A stretch of DNA of 64,000 nucleotides. Source: Schauerella aestuarii (GTDB taxonomy: Bacteria; Pseudomonadota; Gammaproteobacteria; Burkholderiales; Burkholderiaceae_B). A program made the position numbers and the translations under genes. The notes beneath the pieces are model-generated. The model ran no database searches. It was not told the origin of the DNA and saw only the letters and a list, made by a program, of their open reading frames with translations. The stretch lies in assembly GCF_009866805.1 (NCBI RefSeq), contig NZ_SIZW01000041.1, positions 806,001-870,000 of the forward strand. Direction: 5' to 3'. Shown here piece by piece: positions 24,666 to 33,747 of this stretch. Position 1 is the stretch's first letter, and every line of letters begins with the position of its first letter.

Positions 24666-25859
24666 CTACGACCGCTTGCGTCCGCCCCACACGAACGCCA
24701 CGGCCGACAGCACGGCGAACAGCAGCATCACGCCGCCCATGGCACGCGCCGATCGGCCGTCGAAGCCCCAGGCGACGAGCGCACTCGCGGCGCTCCCCAG
24801 CAGCATCTGGATCGCGCGCAGCAACGCGGCTGCGACGCCGGCCATTTGCGGCAGCGGATGCAACGCCTCGTGCGAGGCATTGGGACCGATCAGGCCGTAG
24901 CTCAAGTTGCTCAAGACGAGAAACGGCACAAGCGTAGTGGCCGTTGCCAGGCCGGTGAACGCCAACGTCGCAACCACGCTCGTTGCCAACACGCCGAGAG
25001 TCAAACCCATGCCCAGCAGCCGGGCGCTGGGCACATGACGCGCCGTCAATCGCGTATTCAGAAACGACCCGGCGATTGTGCCGCCGGCCACGCACGCGAA
25101 GATCAGGCTGAAGGTGCCTGCGGAGACGCCGTATACGCTGATGAACACCAGGGGCGAGCCCGAGATGAACGCAAACATGCAGGCGAAGCTGGCGCCGTTG
25201 ACGAGAAAGAAGCGCCGGCACACCGGTTGGCGCCAGGCGAATGCGTAGTTGGCCAACACCTGTTTGACGCTTGCCTTGCGGCGCATAGCGGCGGGGGCGG
25301 ACTCTTCGAAGCCCCAGACAGTGACGGCGAGCAGTACTGCACCGCCCACGGCCAGAACCACGTAGATGCCACGCCAGCCACCGATCGGCACCAGCCCCGC
25401 GCCGATGATGGGGGCGATCACGGGTGCCAGACTGAGTACCAAGGTCACGTAAGACAACCGCATGCGTGCTTCCACGCCTTGAAATAGATCGCGCACGATG
25501 GCGATCGGCAGGACTGCCCCCGCGCCTGCGCCGATGCCCTGCAACAGGCGAGCCGCCAATAGCCATTCGATCGACGGTGAGAACACGCACAGGGCGCCCG
25601 CCAAGGCAAAGAGCATCAGGCCGCCCAGGAGGATCGGGCGGCGGCCCCACTGGTCGGATAATGGCCCCAGCACCAGCGGGCCGGCGGCGAAGCCGAAAAG
25701 AAACACGCTCAGCGTCATCCCGGCGAGCGTGGACGATGCGCCAAGGCTCTGCTCGAGGTCGGGCAGGGCGGGCAAGCCCATGTCGATGGCCAGGGGCGGC
25801 AAGGCGGCGAGTGCGCCGAGCAGCAGGATGAAGGCAAAGGATTGCCGGGAGATAGGCAT
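24666..25859 (-). CDS. MFS exporter, Bcr/CflA drug-resistance type
   Basis: The 397-residue protein has 12 predicted transmembrane helices. The loop motif GPLSDQWGRRPILLGGL after helix 2 and LLQGIGAGAGAVLPIAIVRDLF in helices 4-5 are typical of Bcr/CflA (DHA1) multidrug exporters. ATG 25859 (MPISRQSF) gives the expected start just before helix 1. It is divergently transcribed from an IclR regulator, which may control it. Confidence 0.85.
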   Translation of the reverse strand: MPISRQSFAFILLLGALAALPPLAIDMGLPALPDLEQSLGASSTLAGMTLSVFLFGFAAGPLVLGPLSDQWGRRPILLGGLMLFALAGALCVFSPSIEWLLAARLLQGIGAGAGAVLPIAIVRDLFQGVEARMRLSYVTLVLSLAPVIAPIIGAGLVPIGGWRGIYVVLAVGGAVLLAVTVWGFEESAPAAMRRKASVKQVLANYAFAWRQPVCRRFFLVNGASFACMFAFISGSPLVFISVYGVSAGTFSLIFACVAGGTIAGSFLNTRLTARHVPSARLLGMGLTLGVLATSVVATLAFTGLATATTLVPFLVLSNLSYGLIGPNASHEALHPLPQMAGVAAALLRAIQMLLGSAASALVAWGFDGRSARAMGGVMLLFAVLSAVAFVWGGRKRS

Positions 25860-26020
25860 TGCAGTCTTAAGTGATTGGCGGTGAGAAAGAAACTGCACTG
25901 TATCGCTGTGCGGTAAAAAGCTGAGCGAAAAACCACAATGCGGTACAGTCATCCTTCAACTTGTGTGATCCGCCATGCCTGCATCAAATGACGTTGCAGC
26001 ATCGGGTGCCGTGTTGACCG

Positions 26021-26068
26021 CCACCTCAATGTCCACCTGAATCTCCACCTCAATGTCCACCTCAATTG
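26021..26068. repeat. Four tandem 12-bp repeats at the IclR start
   Basis: Units CCACCTCAATGT (26021), CCACCTGAATCT (26033), CCACCTCAATGT (26045) and CCACCTCAATTG (26057) follow each other without gaps, and CCACTG begins a decayed fifth. The 12-base unit keeps reading frame. The IclR start (26053) is in the third unit, and unit 2 carries TGA in the same frame. Confidence 0.88.
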
Positions 26069-26877
26069 CCACTGCCGCTGGGGCGTCACCCTCACATGAT
26101 GGTCCCGACCGTCATGCAGGCGGCATTCAAGTCATTGCCCGTGCCGCAGCCATTCTGCGCGCGTTGAGCGAAGCGGGCCGCGGGATGAGTTATGGCGAAA
26201 TTGCCGCGCGGGTCGATCTACCGCGCTCGACCGTACAGCGCATCGTCCAGGCCTTGCTTGGCGAAACGCTCGTCGCAATCGATGCGGACGGTATTTCCAT
26301 CGGTGCCGGCATCGCACGCCTCGCAGCGTCGTCCTCCAGGCCCGACCTGCAAGCGGCCTTGCGCGCACACCTGCATGCCCTGCATCGCCGTGTCGACGAA
26401 ACCGTCGATCTCTCGCAACTCGCGGGCGCGCACCTGCGTTTCATCGAGCAAACGGTGTCTACACAGGAGCTTCGCGTTGCGCCCTCGCGCGAGACGATGT
26501 TTCCGCTGTACTGCACCGCCAACGGCAAAGCCGCGTTGGCCACGATGCCGGATCGTGCGATCGCGCGTTTACTGGGCGACGGTTGGTACGCCTATACACC
26601 GCACACGATTGCGACCTTACCCGCGCTCTTGGCCGATATTGCAGCGGTGCGGCGCACCGGCTTTGCCTACGACCGCCAGGAGCATTCGGATGGGGTGTGT
26701 GCGATCGGCATCTCGGTCGTGCCGCCCGAGGGGCCACCCTATGCGATCTCGATCGCCGTGCCGCAGGCGCGATTCGAGCGCGTGCTGCCCGAGTTGAAAG
26801 CGGCGCTGCTGGCGTGCCGGGCTGACGTGCTGGCAACCCTCGGTACACGCGTCGTGCACACCGCAGGCATGCGTTAA
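26053..26877 (+). CDS. IclR-family transcriptional regulator
   Basis: The 274-residue protein has the IclR winged helix at about residues 27-90 (VIARAAAILRALSE, then DLPRSTVQRIVQALL) and the GAF-like effector domain ending in GICAIGISV-type strands (SDGVCAIGISVVPPE). It lies divergent from the Bcr/CflA exporter. ATG 26053 has no visible ribosome site and is located in a tandem repeat. An upstream in-frame ATG (25975) opens a 21-codon frame that ends at TGA 26038-26040, so the original start may have been lost or translation may be coupled. Confidence 0.85.
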   Translation: MSTSIATAAGASPSHDGPDRHAGGIQVIARAAAILRALSEAGRGMSYGEIAARVDLPRSTVQRIVQALLGETLVAIDADGISIGAGIARLAASSSRPDLQAALRAHLHALHRRVDETVDLSQLAGAHLRFIEQTVSTQELRVAPSRETMFPLYCTANGKAALATMPDRAIARLLGDGWYAYTPHTIATLPALLADIAAVRRTGFAYDRQEHSDGVCAIGISVVPPEGPPYAISIAVPQARFERVLPELKAALLACRADVLATLGTRVVHTAGMR

Positions 26878-26892
26878 ACCTGCACGCAAAAA

Positions 26893-26912
26893 CGCCAGGC
26901 AGAAGCCTGGCG
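26893..26912. terminator. Terminator-like hairpin after the IclR gene
   Basis: CGCCAGGC (26893-26900) and GCCTGGCG (26905-26912) form a perfect 8-bp stem with an AGAA loop. A short T-rich segment follows on + and an A run precedes, so it may serve the IclR gene and the leftward-reading small gene that ends at 26953. Confidence 0.7.
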
Positions 26913-26952
26913 GGTTTGCTTCCTCCGGACACCTGCGCCGGTGGGATTTCGC

Positions 26953-27087
26953 TTAGACGCGACGGCGGGGGGCACCGGTGCGGCCGCGTGCGGCCACCGT
27001 GCTGGCAGCGCGCTTGTTCATGACGCTCTGATAGAGCTTCTTGGCCAGGCCGGAGGTGATGGCGAATACGATGAGTTTGCGTAGCAT
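26953..27087 (-). CDS. Small basic protein of 44 residues
   Basis: The frame from ATG 27087 to TAA 26953 encodes a short protein with a hydrophobic N-terminus (MLRKLIVFAITSGLAKKLY) and a strongly basic Arg-rich end (GRTGAPRRRV). Composition and codon use look coding. It could be a small membrane-associated or nucleic-acid-binding protein. A GGGGAT lies upstream as a weak ribosome site. No known family. Confidence 0.55.
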   Translation of the reverse strand: MLRKLIVFAITSGLAKKLYQSVMNKRAASTVAARGRTGAPRRRV

Positions 27088-27168
27088 GATGGATCCCCGC
27101 ATGAAAATGAGAACGGCGGCATCAATCCCGGTGCGCCGTCAGCCGAGCATCCGTTGGGACGCGCGTGA

Positions 27169-27252
27169 TTAGAAAATAAGTTTGAAAAAGCCCGTCACTA
27201 CGGCCAAGCCGATGAGGAAAATGATCACGATGGCCCACAGCAGGATTTTCAT
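27169..27252 (-). CDS. Small single-pass membrane protein of 27 residues
   Basis: From ATG 27252 the product is almost entirely one hydrophobic helix (ILLWAIVIIFLIGLAVV) with basic residue at both ends, a typical bacterial small membrane protein. Longer in-frame starts to 27354 add unlikely sequence. It is 81 bases downstream of the Arg-rich small gene's end region and reads the same way. Function unknown. Confidence 0.5.
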   Translation of the reverse strand: MKILLWAIVIIFLIGLAVVTGFFKLIF

Positions 27253-27363
27253 TTTGACTTGCCTATCCGAATAATGAATCGAGTCCCGGCGGCAAAGATC
27301 ACCGCCAGCGTTACCCGGGCCATTAGGCAAGTACCGTTCCCACGTCTGCGCCACGCGCGCGCG

Positions 27364-28092
27364 TCAACGGCCGGCAAGCTCGTCGCGATGGGCCTGCGCC
27401 ATGGCGGCCATGCTTTCGAAGCGGAAGTCGACGTGCGGCGTGCCGGGCGGGGGCATGGTGGCACCCCAGCCTTCCGTGTCGTGGCGCCGGTCGATCCAGG
27501 CCGAGGCGAGACCGAACCGATTGGCGGTGGCATGGTCGTGGAACAGGCTCTGTGCCGTGTGCAGCACGTCGCTTTTTTCCAATCCCAGATCGCTTTTCAG
27601 CCGCTCCAGCATGTACTCGAAATTTTTAGGATTGGGCTTGTATGACCCGATATCCTGCGCACTGTAGATGGCGTCGAACGCGACCTTCAAACGCGCGTTG
27701 CTGGCGCGAAACGAGATCCGATCGACGTTGGAGAGGATGACGAGCTTGTAGTGCTGCTTCAGATATGCCAACGCCTCGACCGAATCGGGAAACTCGGGCC
27801 AGTCCGGCACCGACGCGCCGAAGATATTGGCCTCCTGATTGTCGACCTGGATGTCCCACTCTTTAGCCACGCGCTTGTACACCACGGAGAGCAACTGCGA
27901 ATACGGCATGTCTGGCGTCGCCGCTTCCTGATCTGCCTCATGCCGCGCGTAGATCTCGAGCGCTTCATCTTTCGACAAGGGTTTGTCATGCTTGGCCAGC
28001 AATGGCTTCAGGCCGTCGTGTATGCCGGTTTCCCAGTCGATCAGCGTGCCATAGCAGTCGAAGGTGAGAACTTTAAAGCCGCTCAATTTCAT
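27364..28092 (-). CDS. Haloacid dehalogenase-like hydrolase (type II)
   Basis: The 242-residue protein has HAD motif I with nucleophile Asp in LTFDCYGTLIDWE, motif II VILSNVD, a lysine in the SYKPNPKNFEYML motif III region, and motif IV around HDHATANRFGLASAWIDRR. The length and DCYGTL motif match (S)-2-haloacid dehalogenase-like enzymes, though substrates may be phosphate esters. ATG 28092 is supported by GGGAG six bases upstream. It stands alone, divergent from the diguanylate cyclase. Confidence 0.85.
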   Translation of the reverse strand: MKLSGFKVLTFDCYGTLIDWETGIHDGLKPLLAKHDKPLSKDEALEIYARHEADQEAATPDMPYSQLLSVVYKRVAKEWDIQVDNQEANIFGASVPDWPEFPDSVEALAYLKQHYKLVILSNVDRISFRASNARLKVAFDAIYSAQDIGSYKPNPKNFEYMLERLKSDLGLEKSDVLHTAQSLFHDHATANRFGLASAWIDRRHDTEGWGATMPPPGTPHVDFRFESMAAMAQAHRDELAGR

Positions 28093-28303
28093 CGTGACTC
28101 CCTGTGATGGAGACCACAGCTTACCGGGTGCAGCGGGCAGGTGCCAGATCGGCGGCGATGACGACGTCGCCGACATGGGGCGCAATGCGCGCAATACCGG
28201 CGGGGGCGACGGGTGACTGGCAATGGCCTAAACTACGGCTCTGCGTCGGGCGTCCGTCAGAGACTCGACCAAAAAAGTAGCAACGATGCCCCGGGAGGCA
28301 CGC

Positions 28304-29767
28304 ATGGTGGCCTTGCGGTTTTATCGCACGCTCAACGCACTGGGGGCGTTGATCGTTCTATGCATCCTGGGCGTGGCGCTGACCATGCTGTGGACCGACC
28401 GGCAGAGCGACTGGAACCGGTCGGCGCAATCCGCGCGTAACCTGCTGATCACGCTCGAAGATGACATCTCCCGTTCGATGCAACTGTACGACGTGACGTT
28501 GATGTCGGTCGCGCAGGCCATTCGCACGCCGGGATTCGAGCATGCCGGGCCCGCGCTACGGCAGCAGCTCTTGTTCGCCACGGCTGCGGTCACTGAACAC
28601 CTGGGGTCGATCCTCGTGCTCGATACCGAAGCCAATATCCGCTTCGACTCCGGTTCGATCGTTCCGCGACAAGGCAACTTCGCCGATCGCGATTATTTCG
28701 CGATTCACAAGGCCCGTCCCGACGCGGGATTGTTCGTCAGCGCTCCTTATCAGAGCCGGTTGCGCGACGGCGATCCCAGCATAGGACTGAGCCGCAGGCT
28801 GTTCAATCCGGATGGCAGCTTTGCCGGCGTCGTGCTCGGCGCAATGCGGCTGTCGTACGTGCGCGAAAAATTTACCGGACTGGCGCTCGGCAATGAAGCC
28901 GCCATTGGATTGATGCGCGCCGACGGCATCATGCTGATGCGTCAGCCGTATATCGCCAGTGAAATCGGGCGCGATATGAGCGGTTCCGCCACATTTCGCC
29001 GGATCAAGGAAGAGCATGTAGGCAGTTTCGTCAATCGCGCCTCAACCGATAATGTCGAACGGTTGTATACGTTCAGTAATGTTCGGGGCTTCCCGTTGAT
29101 TCTCAATCTCGGCCTGTCCGTCGATGAAATCATGAAACCGTGGCGCACGAAAACCATGGTGCTGGGTCCCATCACTTTGATTTTGTGCGTTGCCGTGACC
29201 ACGCTCACGATGTTGTTCCAGCGTGAGCTGCGTCGCAGGCGGTTGATACAGGCCGAGTTGGACGTGCTCGCGCGCACCGACGGTTTGACGAGCCTGGCCA
29301 ACCGCCGGCGCTTCGACGAAGTGATGGCGATGGAGTGGGAGCGTGCGGGACGCAGGCAATCGCCGCTGTCGATTCTCTTCATCGATGCCGATAATTTCAA
29401 GCTGTTCAACGATCGCTATGGTCACCGAGCGGGGGATGACCTGCTGCGTCGCATGGCCGATGCCATTGCGCACAGTACCGGCGACGATCACACGTTCGTC
29501 GCGCGCTATGGGGGCGAGGAATTCGTGGTGATCCTGCCCGACACCAGCGCAGAGCAAGCCGTGCCGATCGCGCACCGCATCAGCGATGCGGTCGCGGCGC
29601 TCGGCATTGCGCATCCGGACGGCGTGGGCGGCATCGCCACGGTAAGCGTAGGGGTGGCGGGCGCGACGCCGGATCGCACGCATGCGTTTCATCATCTGAT
29701 CGAGCGGGCCGATGCGGCACTCTATCGTGCGAAAGGGGCGGGCCGCGCACGTGTCGAACTTGCGTGA
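28304..29767 (+). CDS. Membrane sensor diguanylate cyclase
   Basis: The 487-residue protein has two transmembrane helices (near residues 8-28 and 285-305) flanking a periplasmic dCACHE-like domain with FADRDYFAIHKARPD, typical of small-ligand sensors. A GGDEF domain follows, with DGLTSLANRRRFDEV, DADNFKLFNDRYGH, and active-site GGEEF at 403-407. It should make cyclic di-GMP. No RxxD inhibitory site directly before GGEEF was evident. GGGAGG (28293-28298) supports ATG 28304 over ATG 28286. Confidence 0.88.
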   Translation: MVALRFYRTLNALGALIVLCILGVALTMLWTDRQSDWNRSAQSARNLLITLEDDISRSMQLYDVTLMSVAQAIRTPGFEHAGPALRQQLLFATAAVTEHLGSILVLDTEANIRFDSGSIVPRQGNFADRDYFAIHKARPDAGLFVSAPYQSRLRDGDPSIGLSRRLFNPDGSFAGVVLGAMRLSYVREKFTGLALGNEAAIGLMRADGIMLMRQPYIASEIGRDMSGSATFRRIKEEHVGSFVNRASTDNVERLYTFSNVRGFPLILNLGLSVDEIMKPWRTKTMVLGPITLILCVAVTTLTMLFQRELRRRRLIQAELDVLARTDGLTSLANRRRFDEVMAMEWERAGRRQSPLSILFIDADNFKLFNDRYGHRAGDDLLRRMADAIAHSTGDDHTFVARYGGEEFVVILPDTSAEQAVPIAHRISDAVAALGIAHPDGVGGIATVSVGVAGATPDRTHAFHHLIERADAALYRAKGAGRARVELA

Positions 29768-29872
29768 CGCAGCTATTTCGTAATATCGAACGCCAATGGT
29801 TGCCCGATACCGCACGTTGCGTACGCCACGTTAAGCCGACATAACGAAGACGGTGTCTCGTCGCCCAAAAAG

Positions 29873-29904
29873 AAACGCCGAACCGCGTGAGCGGTCCGGC
29901 GTTT
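29873..29904. terminator. Bidirectional terminator between convergent genes
   Basis: AAACGCCG-A-ACCGC and GCGGT-C-CGGCGTTT form a long stem with a GTGA loop and one mismatch. It separates the diguanylate cyclase (+) from glgX (-) and has A and T flanks for both directions. Confidence 0.75.
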
Positions 29905-29920
29905 CAACCTGTTCGACGCC

Positions 29921-32110
29921 TTATTGCGTGTCGGTCGGCGTTTCGGTCAACTCTTCAGCCAGCTGCTTGAAGATGCGACGGGTGGCGCCCTTCGTATGCA
30001 ACGCAAACAACAACACCGAGCGGCCGGTAACCTGGTACACATCGCCCGATTCGAAATCGGGCAACTCTTCGCGTACCGGCATGTTGGTGTCGATCATGCA
30101 CTGCCACTGATCGCTGCCCGGAATCTCCGGCAACGTGAAGTCCACCACATCGTGATGGGCGTTGAACACGATCAGAATCGTTGCATCCGAAGCAGGTTGA
30201 CGGATGCCCGACACGCGGGCGCGTCCATCGATGACCAGACCGAAGCAGCGCATATCGGCGTCGCCCCACTGTTCATCGCTCAGCTGATCGCCCGACGGAC
30301 TCAACCACTTCACATCGGCGATCTGCAGATCTTCCTGGAAATCGCCGGTCAGAAAGCGGCCGCGCCGCAACACGGGCAAGGCATGGCGCAACGTGATCAA
30401 ATTCCGGGTGAACTCGATCAGCGCATTGCCTTCCTCCTGGATATCCCAGTTGACCCAACTGATGTTGTTGTCCTGGCAGTAGGCGTTGTTGTTGCCTTCC
30501 TGCGTGCGACCGAATTCATCGCCGGCGAGAATCATCGGCGTGCCTTGCGAGAGCAGCAGGGTGGCCAGCATGTTGCGCTTCTGGCGTTCACGCAGGGCAC
30601 GGATTTCCGGATCGTCGGTGGGACCTTCCACGCCGCAGTTCCAGGAGCGATTGTCCGAGTGTCCGTCCTTGCCGTCTTCGCCGTTGGCGTCGTTGTGCTT
30701 CTCGTTGTACGAGGCCCAGTCGTTGAGCGTGAAGCCGTCGTGCGCGGTAATGAAGTTCACGCTGGCCCATGGACGGCGGCCGCGATGATTGAACTTGTCG
30801 CCCGACGCCGTGATGCGCGTGGCCAACTCGGCAGCGAACCCTTCCTCACCCTTCCAGAAGGCGCGCACGGTGTCGCGATACTTGTCGTTCCATTCGGCCC
30901 AGCCGGGCGGGAAGCCGCCCACCTGGTATCCGCCCGGACCGCAATCCCAGGGCTCGGCGATGAGCTTGACGCTCGAGAGGATGGGATCCTGGCGGCAGCT
31001 GTCCAGAAAGCCGCCGCCTTCGTCGAAGCCGTAGGTTTCGCGCGCAAGAATCGTCGCCAGGTCGAAACGGAAACCATCGACCTTCATTTCGGTGACCCAG
31101 TAGCGCAGGCTATCCGTGACCATCTGCAGCACGCGCGGGTGCGACAGATTGAGGGTGTTGCCGGTGCCGGTGTCGTTGATGTAATAACGCGGCTCGTCAG
31201 GCATCAGGCGGTAGTACGAGGCGTTGTCGATGCCGCGGAACGAGAGCGTAGGGCCGCGCTCGCTGCCTTCGGCCGTATGGTTGTAGACCACGTCGAGAAT
31301 CACTTCCAGGCCGGCCTCGTGATACTTGTCGATCATGTGCTTGAGTTCGGCGATCGCGCCGGACCCGTTGGCGAAAAAGCGCGGATCGGCAGCGAAGAAA
31401 CCGATCGTGCTGTAGCCCCAGAAATTCGTGAGGCCTTTGTCGATCAGGTAGCTGTCGTTGCAGAACGCATGGATCGGCAGCAGCTCGACCGACGTCACGC
31501 CCAGATCCTTGATGTGCTTGATGACGGCGTCATGGCCCAGGCCTTCGAACGTGCCCTGATGCTTTTCCGGTACGGCCGGGTGGCGCTTGGTGAATCCGCG
31601 CACATGCGTTTCGTAAAAAATCGTCTTTTCCCACGGCACGCGTACTTCCGAGGGATGTTCCCACGTGAAGTTCTGATCCACGACCTGGCATTTCTGCATG
31701 AACGGGGCGCTGTCGCGTTCATCGAATGTGAGGTCGGCATCGTCGGCATCCAGCGTATAGCCGAACACGGACGGATCCCATTTCAGCTCGCCGAAATGCG
31801 CACGGGCATAGGGATCCAGCAGCAGTTTGTTGGGATTGAAGCGGTGACCGGCGGCAGGATCATAAGGACCATGCACGCGGTAGCCATACAAGGCGCCCGG
31901 CTTCAGATCTTTGACGAACACGTGCCAGACTTCGTCGGTGTATTCCGGCAGCGAGATGCGGGCGATTTCATTCTCACCCGTCTCGTCATACAGACACAGC
32001 TCGACTTTGGTGGCATGGGCCGAAAATAGGGCGAAGTTCACGCCTTCGCCGCTCAAGGTGGCGCCCAGCGGAAAGGGCGCGCCTTCGGAGATGGAAAAGC
32101 TCGTTGTCAT
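29921..32110 (-). CDS. glgX: Glycogen debranching enzyme GlgX
   Basis: The 729-residue protein has an N-terminal CBM48 domain (residues about 10-110), a GH13 alpha-amylase barrel, and a C-terminal beta domain. Visible GH13 motifs are ILDVVYNHT, the nucleophile region GFRFDLA, the acid LIAEPWD and the transition-state pair FITAHDGF. The ASYYRLM and NWGYS-type features match GlgX/TreX isoamylases, which cut alpha-1,6 branches left by phosphorylase. No glgA, glgB or glgP lies next to it. Confidence 0.9.
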   Translation of the reverse strand: MTTSFSISEGAPFPLGATLSGEGVNFALFSAHATKVELCLYDETGENEIARISLPEYTDEVWHVFVKDLKPGALYGYRVHGPYDPAAGHRFNPNKLLLDPYARAHFGELKWDPSVFGYTLDADDADLTFDERDSAPFMQKCQVVDQNFTWEHPSEVRVPWEKTIFYETHVRGFTKRHPAVPEKHQGTFEGLGHDAVIKHIKDLGVTSVELLPIHAFCNDSYLIDKGLTNFWGYSTIGFFAADPRFFANGSGAIAELKHMIDKYHEAGLEVILDVVYNHTAEGSERGPTLSFRGIDNASYYRLMPDEPRYYINDTGTGNTLNLSHPRVLQMVTDSLRYWVTEMKVDGFRFDLATILARETYGFDEGGGFLDSCRQDPILSSVKLIAEPWDCGPGGYQVGGFPPGWAEWNDKYRDTVRAFWKGEEGFAAELATRITASGDKFNHRGRRPWASVNFITAHDGFTLNDWASYNEKHNDANGEDGKDGHSDNRSWNCGVEGPTDDPEIRALRERQKRNMLATLLLSQGTPMILAGDEFGRTQEGNNNAYCQDNNISWVNWDIQEEGNALIEFTRNLITLRHALPVLRRGRFLTGDFQEDLQIADVKWLSPSGDQLSDEQWGDADMRCFGLVIDGRARVSGIRQPASDATILIVFNAHHDVVDFTLPEIPGSDQWQCMIDTNMPVREELPDFESGDVYQVTGRSVLLFALHTKGATRRIFKQLAEELTETPTDTQ

Positions 32111-32229
32111 GGGGATTCCGTGGCCGTAACGGCATGGGAGGTCATGCCGGCAGGGCCATTAAGCACGTTGTGTGCCGAAACCGTGGCGTTCGTCCTTTTT
32201 TAAGAATTCGCCACGTTTCCCCCATACTT

Positions 32230-33534
32230 TCAGCGCGTTTTGGGCGTGCGCGCCATCAATACCAATGCCGCGCCAATCAACAACAGCACCGCGAGCATGT
32301 ACATCCCGGCGTCCGTGCTCTGCGTGGCATCCTTGATCATGCCGATCAGGTAGGGCGCGGCAAAGCCGGAAAGGTTGCCGATCGAATTGATGAGCGCAAT
32401 CCCGGCGGCGGCGGCCGCGCCGCCGAGAAAGGCGGTGGGCAAGCCCCAGAACACCGGCAGGCACGCCATGATGCCCATGGTGGCGAGCGTCAAGCCGGCA
32501 ATCGACATCATTGCATCCGCATGGAACACCACGCTAAGGATTAACCCTGCCGCACCCACCACACCGGAAACCGCCGAATGCCAGCGACGTTCGAGCATGC
32601 GGTCGGCGCTGCGGGCGACCAGGTACATGGCGATGACGCCCAACGTCCAGGGCACGGCACTGAGCAAACCCACGTTCAGTGGATCGTTGACGCCCAATGC
32701 CTTGATGATGCTGGGCAACCAGAAGCTGATGCCGTACAAGCCGGAGGTAAAGCAGAAGTACACGATCGCCAGCAGCCACACGCGCGGATTGGCCAGTACC
32801 GAGCGCACGCCACCCTCGGCCTTGCCCGACGCCTCTGCCGCAATGTCGCGCGCCACCAGTTCACGCTCGTCCATCGTGAGCCATTTTGCATCGCGAACGC
32901 GGTCGTCGAGATAGCCCAGCACGATCAGGCCGATGGCCACGGTGGGCAAGCCCTGCAGCAAGAACAACCACTGCCAGCCATCCCAACCATTGACGCCGTT
33001 CATGGTCTTCAGGATCCAGCCCGAAAACGGGCCGCCTAAAATGCCGGCAAACGGAATCGCCGCCAGAAACAACGATGTGGCCTTGCCGCGCCGATGCGCC
33101 GGATACCAGTAAGTGAGGTACAGGATGATGCCGGGGAAAAAGCCGGCCTCGGCCGCGCCCAGGAAAAAACGCAGAATATAAAACGCCTGGGGCGTGGTGA
33201 CGAACATGGTGCCGGCCGAAAGCAGACCCCACGTGATCATGATGCGGGCGATCCAGCGGCGCGCACCCACTTTATGCAGGATGACGTTGCTGGGTACTTC
33301 GAAGAGGAAGTAGCCGATGAAGAAGATGCCGGCCCCCAGGCCATACACCGTTTCGCTGAACTGCAATGCGCTCTGCATCTGCAGTTTTGCAAAGCCGACG
33401 TTCACGCGATCGAGATAGGCGGCGATGTAGCAGACGAACAGCAGCGGGATCAGCCGCCAGCCCACCTTGCGATACACGGCATCCGCACGCGATGTCTCAA
33501 CGTCACCGTTTGCCGCAGCGTTCAAGGTTGTCAT
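32230..33534 (-). CDS. MFS transporter, anion:cation symporter family
   Basis: The 434-residue protein has 12 predicted transmembrane helices. Motifs VCYIAAYLDRVNVGFAKL in helix 1, EVPSNVILHKVGARRWIARI between helices 2 and 3, and FFLGAAEAGFFPGIILYLTYWYP in helices 4-5 are characteristic of ACS-family carriers for sugar acids, phthalates or tartrate. ATG 33534 has a GGGAGG ribosome site. It is monocistronic; a substrate cannot be named. Confidence 0.87.
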   Translation of the reverse strand: MTTLNAAANGDVETSRADAVYRKVGWRLIPLLFVCYIAAYLDRVNVGFAKLQMQSALQFSETVYGLGAGIFFIGYFLFEVPSNVILHKVGARRWIARIMITWGLLSAGTMFVTTPQAFYILRFFLGAAEAGFFPGIILYLTYWYPAHRRGKATSLFLAAIPFAGILGGPFSGWILKTMNGVNGWDGWQWLFLLQGLPTVAIGLIVLGYLDDRVRDAKWLTMDERELVARDIAAEASGKAEGGVRSVLANPRVWLLAIVYFCFTSGLYGISFWLPSIIKALGVNDPLNVGLLSAVPWTLGVIAMYLVARSADRMLERRWHSAVSGVVGAAGLILSVVFHADAMMSIAGLTLATMGIMACLPVFWGLPTAFLGGAAAAAGIALINSIGNLSGFAAPYLIGMIKDATQSTDAGMYMLAVLLLIGAALVLMARTPKTR

Positions 33535-33640
33535 CCTCTTATCCTCCCGGGAGTCGTTCGTTGTTGTTAGGTCCAACCGCGGGAGCTTACACCGGACGAT
33601 CCCGATGTCACCAGCTTAGGCGCGACGATCACGAAAGACG

Positions 33641-33667
33641 AAAAAAATCCCAGCCGAAGCTGGGATT
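33641..33667 (-). terminator. Intrinsic terminator after the four-helix membrane protein gene
   Basis: AATCCCAGC and GCTGGGATT (33646-33667) form a perfect 9-bp stem with a CGAA loop; on the - strand it is followed by a run of T (A run at 33641-33647 on +). Confidence 0.85.
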
Positions 33668-33747
33668 CTTGACGCGATCGGCGATCGATCCGGAAAGGGT
33701 TTGCATAACCTGCATCACCCCTCCCGGCGCAACGCGCCGGTTGCGAA

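Noticed and set aside
25975-26068. CRISPR array
   Set aside because: The 12-bp units are directly adjacent without spacers and lie at a gene start; no cas genes are present.
29924-32029. 701-codon open frame on the + strand, antisense to glgX
   Set aside because: Its translation is low-complexity and matches no family, while the other strand encodes a complete GlgX with all catalytic motifs. Long antisense frames are expected in high-GC genes because of third-position bias.
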